Positions 36,046 through 43,712 of a stretch of 64,000 bases of DNA are shown one piece after another. The DNA is from Pseudomonas sp. PICF141 (GTDB taxonomy: Bacteria; Pseudomonadota; Gammaproteobacteria; Pseudomonadales; Pseudomonadaceae). The stretch's first letter is position 1, and each line of letters begins with the position of its first letter. The notes under the pieces are model-generated. The model did no database searches and had not been told where the DNA came from. It saw nothing but the letters and a program-made list of their open reading frames with translations. The translations under genes and the position numbers were made by a program. Location of the stretch: assembly GCF_002286815.1 (NCBI RefSeq), contig NZ_MUNM01000037.1, positions 219,240-283,239 of the forward strand, given 5' to 3'.

Positions 36046-36068
36046 AAACGCGACATGGCATGTCGTTT
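36046..36068 (+). terminator. Hairpin after DJ-1 gene
   Basis: CGACATG and CATGTCG flank one base, extended by AAAC and GTTT, and are followed by AATTAG. It could be a weak terminator or an operator for the DUF2867 gene 33 bp downstream. Confidence 0.35.
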
Positions 36069-36100
36069 AATTAGTAGTTAGAACTCAGGAGAGATCCCCG

Positions 36101-36631
36101 ATGCCACGAGAATTTGAGCTCGTTATGTCCGTGCCAGTCCCCTCGAGGTCCGGCATCACCTACCTTTACAAGTCGATGAACCTAGCGGACGCTTTTGCGA
36201 TTCGGCTCCCTGCGGGCGCATCTAGCAATCCAGATTTGTTAGCTCGATTCATCCTTTCCCACCAGCCATCCTGGATCGGATGGCTCATGAAAGTCCGAGA
36301 CACTATCGTTGTCTGTTTTGGTCTCAAGACAGCCAAACATTTGGCATCACTTGCTAATCGGATTGGAATCTTCAAGGTCTACAGCACGAACCAGACTGAA
36401 ATCGTGTTGGGAGAGGACGACAAGCATCTCGACTTCCGGATATCGATCTTATGTTCTGCAGAGGCAGAGCCAGAAGGCAGTCGCCAACTCGTTTTTTCAA
36501 CCGTGGTCCAGTGCCACAACCGCCTAGGCCGGGCCTACATCTTCGTTATTGCCCCATTTCACCGCCTGGTGGTGAAGGCCAGCCTGCTTCGTGCAGCGCG
36601 CGTCGGTTGGCCTCTGGCTACCTGCCCCTAA
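36101..36631 (+). CDS. DUF2867-family protein
   Basis: A 176-residue protein matching DUF2867: DAFAIRLPAG near residue 30, PSWIGWLMKVRDTIVVCFGLK at about 55-75, GEDDKHLDFRISI at about 106-118, and HNRLGRAYIFVIAPFHRLVVKASL at the end. The family has no established biochemical role; members often occur as stand-alone proteins or fused to NAD-binding domains. AGGAGA precedes the ATG. It lies downstream of the DJ-1 gene on the same strand. Codon use looks less GC-biased than its neighbours. Confidence 0.78.
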   Translation: MPREFELVMSVPVPSRSGITYLYKSMNLADAFAIRLPAGASSNPDLLARFILSHQPSWIGWLMKVRDTIVVCFGLKTAKHLASLANRIGIFKVYSTNQTEIVLGEDDKHLDFRISILCSAEAEPEGSRQLVFSTVVQCHNRLGRAYIFVIAPFHRLVVKASLLRAARVGWPLATCP

Positions 36632-36897
36632 GGCTGAGAGCGCTGTGTGCACCCTGAGGTCTAACCCTTCCATCGAAAGGCTGTGCTGGCAAGCCAGGCC
36701 AAGTCTCTCATGTCAAACGTTAGGCCTCTAAGATTCATGGCCCGCGAAAGGAAGACGGACAGTTTGATCGGTTACAGCCATTACCAGCATTTCTGGCGCC
36801 ATCGCTTCTCGGGCCTGCTTGATCGTCAAGCTGAGTTGGTCGCGGTTGGAACCGACGATAGATCGATCCATCTATCCTGATCCTGTTGGGTCTGAGC

Positions 36898-37080
36898 ATG
36901 CTCGCACCGGCGCTTAAGATCTTAAGGCCAGCTTTATGCGATGTACTTGGGATCGTCCCGGATCAGCTGGATGAAAAAGTTCGCCGAGTGATGGACGAGG
37001 TTACAGCCGATCAGGGTTTTTCCGAATACGTCTCGTATGTTCAGAAACATGGTAACCGTCCGGGCAACACACCTTCCTGA
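36898..37080 (+). pseudogene. Small ORF cut by the IS66 insertion
   Basis: The frame from ATG 36898 (or GTG 36886) reads ILRPALCDVLGIVPDQLDEK and so on for about 50 residues, then enters the left end of the IS element and stops. Joining the two flanks at the target duplication extends it about 18 residues to a stop. I recognise no family. The 36632-36897 stretch before it has no convincing gene. Confidence 0.35.
37044..37051. repeat. Target-site duplication, left copy
   Basis: GAAACATG lies immediately before the left IS end and is repeated exactly at 39906-39913. Confidence 0.9.
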
Positions 37081-37095
37081 TGCCATCGCTTAAGG
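37052..37095. repeat. IS66 left terminal inverted repeat
   Basis: The first 24 bases match the right end exactly. The remaining 20 differ at a few positions and by one inserted T in the right copy. Confidence 0.88.
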
Positions 37096-37097
37096 CG

Positions 37098-37129
37098 ATG
37101 GTGTCCACCTAAATTTAAGTGGACACCAT
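37098..37129. repeat. 32-bp near-perfect palindrome upstream of tnpA
   Basis: ATGGTGTCCAC and GTGGACACCAT flank TAAATTTA, with a single mismatched pair. It lies just inside the left end and 25 bp before tnpA, so it may be an operator or a transcription block protecting the transposase from outside read-through. Confidence 0.7.
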
Positions 37130-37154
37130 TTTTAGCCTTTTTAAGCGGACGCCC

Positions 37155-37487
37155 ATGCCACAAGAACGCCGTTCCTATTCCAAGTCCTTTAAGGCCCAGG
37201 TCATCGCCGAGTGTGCGCAGGCTGACACCTCGATTGCCAATGTCGCCTTGACCCACAACCTCAATGCCAACCTCGTCCATAAATGGATTCGGGTGCATGG
37301 GCAGAAAAACCTGGCACTGCAAACTGCCTTTATTCCGGTCAAGGCATTGTCTTCGACAGCGGCCCCTCAAATTCTTCCGGCCACGATTCGAATCGAAGTG
37401 CCTCATTCAAAAGGCGTAGTCGTGGTGAGCTGGCCAGCAGAAAATGCAGCGACATGTTCCGCTTTCCTGCGAGACCTGCTGCGATGA
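37155..37487 (+). CDS. tnpA: IS66 accessory protein TnpA
   Basis: A 110-residue TnpA of the IS66 family with a helix-turn-helix start (RRSYSKSFKAQVIAECAQADTSIANVALTHNLNANLVHKWIRVH), as in transposase orfA proteins. It ends with CSAFLRDLLR. ATG 37155 begins just before the DNA-binding region. Its TGA overlaps the tnpB ATG (ATGA), so the two are translationally coupled. Confidence 0.9.
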   Translation: MPQERRSYSKSFKAQVIAECAQADTSIANVALTHNLNANLVHKWIRVHGQKNLALQTAFIPVKALSSTAAPQILPATIRIEVPHSKGVVVVSWPAENAATCSAFLRDLLR

Positions 37488-37819
37488 TCCGCATCGACAC
37501 CATCTGGCTCGCCATCGAGCCCATGGACATGCGCGCCGGCACTGAAACCGCGCTGGCGCGAGTTGTCGCGGTGTTCGGTGCGGCGAAGCCGCACTGTGCT
37601 TATCTGTTCGCCAACCGCCGCGCCAATCGTATGAAAGTGTTGGTGCATGACGGCGTGGGGATTTGGCTTGCAGCCCGGCGCTTGAATCAAGGGCGCTTCT
37701 TTTGGCCCGGCGTGCGGCACGGCTCTGAAGTCGAGTTGGATGCAGAGCAACTTCAAGCCTTGGTGCTCGGTTTACCTTGGCAACGCGTCGGTTCCGGAGG
37801 AGCCATCACGGTGCTCTAA
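37484..37819 (+). CDS. tnpB: IS66 accessory protein TnpB
   Basis: A 111-residue IS66 Orf2 (TnpB). It shows the family blocks IRIDTIWLAIEPMDMRAGTE, HCAYLFANRRANRMKVLVHDGVGIW and RLNQGRFFWPG. It is needed for IS66 transposition together with TnpA and TnpC; its molecular role is not settled. It overlaps tnpA by 4 bp and is 85 bp before tnpC. Confidence 0.95.
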   Translation: MIRIDTIWLAIEPMDMRAGTETALARVVAVFGAAKPHCAYLFANRRANRMKVLVHDGVGIWLAARRLNQGRFFWPGVRHGSEVELDAEQLQALVLGLPWQRVGSGGAITVL

Positions 37820-37904
37820 CTCGTCTGTCATGGCGCGCGCTTGCCAGCGCAATTGGCCCATCCGTCTATCGCCGCCACTAGCCCTCTCTGGCAAAATCGG
37901 CGGC

Positions 37905-39431
37905 ATGACTTCGCATCCGAATCTCGATCAATTAAACCCTGAAGAACTGCGCGCCTTGGCGGCGCAGTTGATCCAGCGCGTCGAGACGATGGACAAGCAA
38001 ATCACTCATCACAAGTCGGTCAACGAGAAACTGGCCCACGAGATCGCACTGCTCAAACGCTTCAAGTTTGCCAAGCGCAGCGAGCAGTTGAGCCCGGATC
38101 AAACCAGCCTGCTCGACGATTTGATCGATACGGATATCGCCGCTATCGAAGCCGAACTTGAGGCGCTGCAACCGGCACCTGTCGAAGCCAAAGTGCGCCA
38201 GCAACCCAAGCGCGCACCGCTGCCACCGCAGTTTCCTCGCACGCTGATCCATCACGAACCGGACAACAGCCACTGCCCATGCGGCTGCGCCCTCAAGCGC
38301 ATCGGCGAAGATGCCAGCGAAAAGCTCGACTACACGCCCGGCGTGTTCACCGTCGAGCGCCACATCCGTGGAAAGTGGGCCTGCGAACAGTGCGAAACGC
38401 TGATCCAGGCGCCGGTACCGGCGCACGTTATCGACAAAGGCATCCCAACAGCGGGCCTGCTGGCCCACATCATGGTGGCCAAGTTCGCCGACCATCTGCC
38501 GCTGTATCGCCAAGAGAAAATCTTTGGCCGCGCCGGGCTGCCCATCGCCCGTTCGACCTTGGCGCAGTGGGTGGGCAACTGCGGCGTGCAACTTCAACCG
38601 CTGGTTGATGCGCTGCGCGAAGCCGTGCTGACGCACGGCGTCGTCCACGCTGACGAAACGCCGGTACAAATGCTGACGCCTGGCGCGAAGAAAACTCATC
38701 GCGCTTACGTCTGGGCTTATGCCACCAGTCAGTTCTCCGATCTGGCGGCGGTCGTTTACGACTTCAGCCCGAGCCGTGCTGGCGAACATGCTCGAAATTT
38801 CCTCGGCCACTGGAACGGGAAGCTGGTCTGCGATGACTTCGCTGGCTACAAGGCAGGCTTTGAACTGGGCGTTACAGAAATCGGCTGCATGGCCCATGCG
38901 CGCCGAAAGTTCTTCGACTTGCACGCGACCAATAAGAGCCAGATCGCTGAAAAAGCGCTGCACTACATCGCGGCCTTGTATGAAGTTGAACGAGAAGTCC
39001 GCGAGCTGGAACCGGGTGTCCGGCAGCGAGTACGGCAGGAAAAAGCAGCGCCGATCATCGACGCACTTCATACCTGGATGATCGCCCAGAGGCAGCTTGT
39101 GCCTGAGGGATCGGCCATCGCCAAGGCGTTGGATTACAGCCTCAAGCGCTGGATAGCGCTGACGCGCTATCTCGATGACGGTGCTGTGCCCATCGATAAT
39201 AACTGGTGCGAGAATCAAATCCGGCCGTGGGCTGTTGGGCGCTCGAACTGGCTGTTCGCTGGCTCGTTACACAGTGGTAAACGGGCCGCGGCGATCATGA
39301 GTTTGATCCAGTCCGCGCGGCTCAACGGGCATGATCCGTATGCTTACTTGAAGGATGTTCTTACACGCCTGCCGACGCAGCGGGCGAGTGAGATTACCGA
39401 GCTGTTGCCGCACAGATGGGCGCCCATTTAA
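37905..39431 (+). CDS. tnpC: IS66 transposase TnpC
   Basis: The DDE transposase, 508 residues. It has an N-terminal leucine-rich coiled region (LNPEELRALAAQLIQRVETMDKQI), a zinc-finger-like segment (CPCGCALKRIGEDASEKLDY, then KWACEQCE), and the IS66 catalytic core (VVHADETPVQML, LVCDDFAGYKAG, IDNNWCENQIRPWAVGRSNWLFAGS). ATG 37905 is chosen because it begins the conserved N-terminus; the open frame extends further back into tnpB. The core appears intact. Confidence 0.95.
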   Translation: MTSHPNLDQLNPEELRALAAQLIQRVETMDKQITHHKSVNEKLAHEIALLKRFKFAKRSEQLSPDQTSLLDDLIDTDIAAIEAELEALQPAPVEAKVRQQPKRAPLPPQFPRTLIHHEPDNSHCPCGCALKRIGEDASEKLDYTPGVFTVERHIRGKWACEQCETLIQAPVPAHVIDKGIPTAGLLAHIMVAKFADHLPLYRQEKIFGRAGLPIARSTLAQWVGNCGVQLQPLVDALREAVLTHGVVHADETPVQMLTPGAKKTHRAYVWAYATSQFSDLAAVVYDFSPSRAGEHARNFLGHWNGKLVCDDFAGYKAGFELGVTEIGCMAHARRKFFDLHATNKSQIAEKALHYIAALYEVEREVRELEPGVRQRVRQEKAAPIIDALHTWMIAQRQLVPEGSAIAKALDYSLKRWIALTRYLDDGAVPIDNNWCENQIRPWAVGRSNWLFAGSLHSGKRAAAIMSLIQSARLNGHDPYAYLKDVLTRLPTQRASEITELLPHRWAPI

Positions 39432-39480
39432 CCGCGCAAGATCTGTTCGGCGAACGCTTGCTCTAACAAAACGATTCTCT

Positions 39481-39735
39481 TCAGGCATTGGCCGAGGCAA
39501 GCTTCAGTAGGTACGAGAATTTAGAGATTGCTACATTGATCTCATCCTGAGCGTCGCCATCCCACTCTTCGACTGACGCCAACTCTAGTTTTAGCGCCTC
39601 TATGCGCTCTCTGATATCTGCAATTTCTTCGTCCCGGCATCGTGTGGCGATTGCCTCCCAGCTTGTTTCAGAAATGCTTTCTTGGATTGAAAGTCCAGTC
39701 CTAGCTTCAGCAATTAGCGCCGATAGTTTGCTCAT
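39481..39735 (-). CDS. IS66 passenger gene, small helical protein
   Basis: An 84-residue protein, largely helical and acidic (AEARTGLSIQESISETSWEAIATRC, then IADIRERIEALKLELASVEEW), with a likely short coiled coil at about residues 35-60. It lies inside the IS, convergent with tnpC. ATG 39735 is chosen because AAGGA lies 9 nt upstream. The frame continues back to 39939, through the right terminal repeat into flanking DNA, which would be odd for a real start. I know no family for it. Confidence 0.5.
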   Translation of the reverse strand: MSKLSALIAEARTGLSIQESISETSWEAIATRCRDEEIADIRERIEALKLELASVEEWDGDAQDEINVAISKFSYLLKLASANA

Positions 39736-39860
39736 TGAGTATTCATCCTTATAAAGCGACGTGTCCGTTTTCCATGAGCGCAGTACGCCTCCAGCGAACA
39801 CGCCTTCCGATCCTAGCCAATTAAAGGTGATGGTGTCTGCGGATTTAACGGAAACCATTG

Positions 39861-39905
39861 CCTCAAGCGTCGGTGTCAGGAAAGGTGTGTTGCCCGGACG
39901 GTTAC
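39861..39905. repeat. IS66 right terminal inverted repeat
   Basis: Inverse copy of 37052-37095 with one extra base. Confidence 0.88.
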
Positions 39906-39913
39906 GAAACATG
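39906..39913. repeat. Target-site duplication, right copy
   Basis: GAAACATG lies immediately after the right IS end, in the same orientation as 37044-37051. Confidence 0.9.
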
Positions 39914-39939
39914 GACGCGCGCGGTTTATTTGCAGTCAT

Positions 39940-40383
39940 ACTGCTAGCTGTTCCTCACGCAAAGCGCAGTGAGCAAGCAGATGCGTACCGCGGGAAAGTT
40001 TGGAGATGCTGCTGCTCGAAAGGGCTGAAGATGCAACATGTCCCGGCCTCATCGCAGGCAATCGTTGTTCTTCGTCGGGCTTGGGTTCTTTTCCGCAAAT
40101 AATCATTGATGACGAAGCTCTTGTATCTCAGCGTATCTGGATGAAGCTTGCGAGGATTGACTTACAAATGCTCCCTGCACTTGATACATCGTGGATACAT
40201 GCCTGAGGCTAAATGGCCTTGCCCGAATGAGGTTTGCCCTGTCGAGGAGGAGGATGCTTAAGCATATGTCGCTCCGGGATTTGCCGGTTTCTTTCGCTTC
40301 GCCTTGTGCCATCCCCCAGGGTTTATCCGCCATTGTGGCATGTCCCGCGCGGCTTGCCCGCGCACAATATCCGGAGAAGCAAC
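39940..40383. other. Intergenic region before EGKCG protein
   Basis: 444 bp without a convincing gene. Short frames here have no recognisable content. The promoter of the EGKCG/EF-hand gene should lie here, but I could not pick one with confidence. Confidence 0.4.
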
Positions 40384-40848
40384 ATGTCCCGTATCCCATT
40401 ATCGAACAAAACCAGCGTCGGCCTGGCCGCTATCGCTCTGGCCGGAAGCATGAGCCTGGCGTCAACTGCTGCCTTTGCCGTGGAGGCGCTGCCACAGGGT
40501 TATCAGTTGGCCGCCGCAGACAAAACTGCAGAGGGCAAGTGTGGTGAAGGAAAATGCGGTAACAATACACCCGGCAGCAAGAGCTCCAAGGCTACTACCG
40601 CCGAAGGCAAGTGCGGTGAAGGTCAGTGCGGTGATGCAATCTTCAATTCTATTGACACTAATCACGATGCACGAGTTTCACTGGCCGAGTTCCTCGTTGT
40701 TGCACCTGGAAAGCAAACGGTGTTTGTGAAAAAGGACACCAATAAGGATGGCTATATCGATGAAATGGAGTCGTACCTCAGCGTGAAAGCGGCCTATAAC
40801 GAACACGGCAAAGAATTGCCAAAAGGCCTTTTTTCCACAAAAGAGTAA
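40384..40848 (+). CDS. Exported EGKCG-repeat protein with two EF-hands
   Basis: A 154-residue protein with a signal peptide (TSVGLAAIALAGSMSLASTAAFA, cleavage about residue 32). Two copies of a tandem cysteine motif follow, EGKCGEGKCG (50-59) and EGKCGEGQCG (74-83). Then come two EF-hand loops with canonical ligands: D91/N93/D95/S99/E102 and D118/N120/D122/D126/E129. EGKCG repeats are characteristic of HvfA/bufferin-type peptides modified by MNIO (DUF692) enzymes and linked to copper protection, but no DUF692 or DUF2063 gene is adjacent. GGAGA lies before the ATG. A metal-binding envelope role is inferred; the combination with EF-hands is unusual. Confidence 0.75.
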   Translation: MSRIPLSNKTSVGLAAIALAGSMSLASTAAFAVEALPQGYQLAAADKTAEGKCGEGKCGNNTPGSKSSKATTAEGKCGEGQCGDAIFNSIDTNHDARVSLAEFLVVAPGKQTVFVKKDTNKDGYIDEMESYLSVKAAYNEHGKELPKGLFSTKE

Positions 40849-40864
40849 GCCACTCCGTATGGAC

Positions 40865-40891
40865 ATGCGCCCCCGCCTTCGCGGGGGGCAT
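40865..40891 (+). terminator. GC-rich terminator after EGKCG gene
   Basis: ATGC(g)CCCCCGC pairs with GCGGGGGGCAT around a short CTTC-like loop (one bulged G), followed by TTTACG, 17 bp after the stop. Confidence 0.75.
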
Positions 40892-41036
40892 TTACGACAT
40901 CTTCAAGACTTCGTTTTCGTCTCGGGCTCGATCTGCACCGACACCAAGGTTTTGGAGCATTTCAGAAATCTTTATCACGCTGGCGACTTACGGCCTGGCA
41001 TGCAAATAGCCCCACACGCCGTGCAATAACTTCACG

Positions 41037-42248
41037 CTATTCAGCCGATGTAATCTGCACGGCGTTCGTCTTCCGCGCACGCATGATCCAAAAAATCAGG
41101 AAACCGGCTACGCCGAAGGCGGCATTCAGAGCGACCATCGGAAAGGCCGTGTCGTCCTGCAGATGGCTAAGCAGCAGGCCAGAAACAGTCGCGCCGGCCA
41201 TTTGAGCAAAACCGATAAAGCCCGCCGCAAGCCCAGCGCGAGTCGGGTTAGGAATCACTGCGCCTGCAACCGAACCTGGCAAGACCATGCCCGAGCCTAG
41301 CGTCAGCACCATCTGCGGCAGCATCAGGCCGGCCACCGATGGGCCGATGAGTTCATGAAGTACCAGTACCGAACCGGCGCCAACCGCAACCAGGCTGGTG
41401 CCGATGGCCACGATTTTTTCCGGACCGAATTTCATGATTGTGCGGTTGGTGAAGATCGCGCCAGCAATCAATCCCGAAACGATACCGCCGAAAACCAGGC
41501 CGTACTGGGTTGGACTCAATCCGAGTTGCCCGACGAGCACGCGCGAGGAGCCGGCAATAAAGCTGAACATTGCACCGTAGGTGCAGGCAATGGCAATGGC
41601 GAAGCTGCGCAGGGATGAGCCTTTGAGCAGCACTGCGTAGTTGCCCAGAAGCGTCTTTAACCTTCCCGCCTGCGAGTCGAGCTGCAGGTTGGTCTCCTTG
41701 AAGAACAGTGAGGCGACGAGAGCGGCAGCGCCAAACAATACAGTTGTGAACAAGACCGCGCGCCAGCCACCGGCATGGGTGGCAATCATTCCGCCAAGCA
41801 CCGGCGAGAGCATAATCGCACTGAGCATGCCAATCACCGTGATGGCCATTACCGGACCGGCTTTTTCTTTCCAGACGTCGCGCACGATGCTACGTGCTAC
41901 CACTAGCGCAACACAGGCTCCTAGTCCCTGGAGCGCGCGGCCGCCAATGAACTCAGGCATGCTCCCGGCGAATGCCATCCACAAGGAGGCGAGTACATAG
42001 GTGGCAACGCCGGCGAGCAGCATCGGTCGGCGACCGATGCGGTCCGACAGCGGGCCGAAAAACAGTTGCCCGAGACCAAAGGCCGCGACAAACACCGACA
42101 ACGCCGCCAGGGAGGCACCCGGCGCGGCGCCGAGCCCTGCCTCAAGGTCGCGCAGGCTAGGGATCAGCATCTGAGTGGAAATCTCCCCCAGTGCGCAGAG
42201 CCCGATCAATAGTGCAAGCAATATGCTGGAACGACTGGGAAGTTTCAT
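41037..42248 (-). CDS. MFS drug efflux transporter, Bcr/CflA-like
   Basis: A 403-residue, 12-helix transporter of the DHA1 branch. The start LIGLCALGEISTQMLIPSLRDLEAGLG, the loop FGPLSDRIGRRPMLLAG between helices 2 and 3, and ALQGLGACVALVVARSIVRD match Bcr/CflA multidrug resistance proteins. Substrate unknown. It stands alone, with an AT-rich gap upstream. Confidence 0.87.
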   Translation of the reverse strand: MKLPSRSSILLALLIGLCALGEISTQMLIPSLRDLEAGLGAAPGASLAALSVFVAAFGLGQLFFGPLSDRIGRRPMLLAGVATYVLASLWMAFAGSMPEFIGGRALQGLGACVALVVARSIVRDVWKEKAGPVMAITVIGMLSAIMLSPVLGGMIATHAGGWRAVLFTTVLFGAAALVASLFFKETNLQLDSQAGRLKTLLGNYAVLLKGSSLRSFAIAIACTYGAMFSFIAGSSRVLVGQLGLSPTQYGLVFGGIVSGLIAGAIFTNRTIMKFGPEKIVAIGTSLVAVGAGSVLVLHELIGPSVAGLMLPQMVLTLGSGMVLPGSVAGAVIPNPTRAGLAAGFIGFAQMAGATVSGLLLSHLQDDTAFPMVALNAAFGVAGFLIFWIMRARKTNAVQITSAE

Positions 42249-42613
42249 GGCTTATCCAAGAGTGGAATGGAAAGATGCATGCCCGACTCTGTCGGGATTT
42301 CCGGACTGGCGTTCGAGGCGTAAAAACACCAAGGTGACAGCGGGGCAGGGCCTATCTATGGTTGCGTTCATAGCGAAAATCTCTTGGGGTGCTGCTGCGC
42401 AGCCGCGCTGGAAACTCTCCCTGTTTGCGCGGAATTATGGGCATAATAAAATTTGCTTGTAAATATGATGTTTATAATATTTTTTGGCCGGCTGCTTCGG
42501 CACACAAACGTTTTGGTCATAGCCATGGTTGCGGAACGGTGCATTTTGCTAGGGCGACACCGGTTTTCTTCAGGTGCGTATGGTTCGCCAAATGGAGTTA
42601 ACCAGACCGGAAT
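42249..42613. other. AT-rich gap between MFS and YedK-type genes
   Basis: 365 bp. The stretch near 42440-42490 is very AT-rich and is the likely promoter region for the MFS gene. Short plus-strand frames here have no recognisable content. Confidence 0.35.
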
Positions 42614-43303
42614 TCAAATCAGTCGATTGCTGGGATTGATCAGGCCACTTTGCTGATTGCGGAGATTACCGATAGCGCGGTCGACCTTGAACCACTCGAA
42701 AGCCTCCAGAGGTTCCCACTGCAATAGCATTATTTGCTCAGCACGCTTTTCCGATGTAGCTGGATTCAGCCATTCCCGGGCCAGCTCGGGATTGAGCGTC
42801 ACCGGCTGCCAGTCGTGTAAATCTACCAGGCCACCCTTGCTGTCGGCGCTGATGAACACGAAGCCGTCATGCGCGTCCGGCTCATGCTCTGCGGTGGGAA
42901 ACTGGCCTATCGCGGCGCAGAGAATTGGGGCGCGATCCTTGCGGCGAACCAGATAAGGCTGTGTTTTCGCTCCATCCTCATCCATCCATTCAAACCAGTT
43001 GTCGATCGCGACGATTGCCCGATGCGGCCATATCGCTGCAAAGAATGGATTATGGGCAACTCTGTCTACTCGGGCCTTGATCGGCGCGGCACGCTCCATT
43101 GCCCAGCGCGGCCGCCATCCCCAGCGCACTTTGTCGGCTCGCAGAAACTGACCTTCCTGGTGAAAGAGGGCGAGCTGAGCGGACGGCGCGACGTTGTAGA
43201 GCGCTAAAGGCTGGTCTCCTGCATAGTTGATCAATGCGTTTGGAATGTTCAGCGCCGCGACATAGTCATGAATGCTTCGGTACTGGGAAAGACGTCCGCA
43301 CAT
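42614..43303 (-). CDS. SOS response-associated peptidase (YedK/HMCES)
   Basis: A 229-residue SRAP protein. Cys2 after the initiator Met (MCGRLSQ) forms a thiazolidine cross-link with abasic sites in single-stranded DNA. The block RARVDRVAHNPFF.. (canonical N-A-R-x-E region), the glutamate of NWFEWMDE, and the histidine of VDLHDWQPVTL are visible. The usual HDRMP sequence is changed to HDWQP, so the active-site neighbourhood is slightly unusual. It shields abasic sites during replication. Confidence 0.85.
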   Translation of the reverse strand: MCGRLSQYRSIHDYVAALNIPNALINYAGDQPLALYNVAPSAQLALFHQEGQFLRADKVRWGWRPRWAMERAAPIKARVDRVAHNPFFAAIWPHRAIVAIDNWFEWMDEDGAKTQPYLVRRKDRAPILCAAIGQFPTAEHEPDAHDGFVFISADSKGGLVDLHDWQPVTLNPELAREWLNPATSEKRAEQIMLLQWEPLEAFEWFKVDRAIGNLRNQQSGLINPSNRLI

Positions 43304-43712
43304 AGTTGGAAGCCTCCGATTGTGTTTTCAGCGTAGACCAGAACCTGGCGGCTTGATGAGGTAAACGTCGACCCGAACATCGGTTTGCGCTGTGGCGGCA
43401 CCGATCCGCGGTCCATCTAAAGACAGAAAAAGAGACTTCTGTTTCTTTTTCTCGTTAATGCACCACACGCAATACACGCAACGCGTGTCGAAATCAGACT
43501 CGAAAGTGGCGCACTCGGGCTATTGGCTTCCAGGTCAAGACGCGTAAGGTGACGCGTCACTTCATGGCCGTGTGCGGCTGTGATGCTTGATTTAGAAACT
43601 CCGGAGCGTTGAGGTACGCCGCGTTCGAGACGCGGCTACAGGGAAAAATGATGATCGCCTGACCCTCAGTCAGTACGCCCTAACGTCGATCACCAGAGAA
43701 CAAAAAAGAACA
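43304..43712. promoter_or_regulatory. Gap upstream of GabP-like gene with several palindromes
   Basis: 409 bp between divergent genes. It contains a 12-bp stem with a TTCT loop (43425-43452), ACACGC-aac-GCGTGT (43474-43488), and the perfect palindrome GTGACGCGTCAC (43549-43560). These are candidates for regulator binding, perhaps of the GlxA protein at 45233. No gene is evident. Confidence 0.4.

Larger units (their letters stand above)
37052..39905 (+). mobile_element. IS66-family insertion sequence, complete, with passenger gene
   Basis: The element is 2854 bp. Its ends are imperfect inverted repeats of 44 and 45 bp starting GTAACCGTCCGGGCAACACA, matching the GTAA start typical of IS66. It is flanked by the 8-bp direct repeat GAAACATG, the duplication size of IS66. 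It carries tnpA, tnpB and tnpC on the plus strand and a small passenger gene on the minus strand near the right end. All three transposition genes look intact, so it may be active. Confidence 0.93.

Noticed and set aside
37932..39218. 428-codon minus-strand frame inside the IS66 element
   Set aside because: It is antisense to TnpC, which carries the IS66 transposase motifs.
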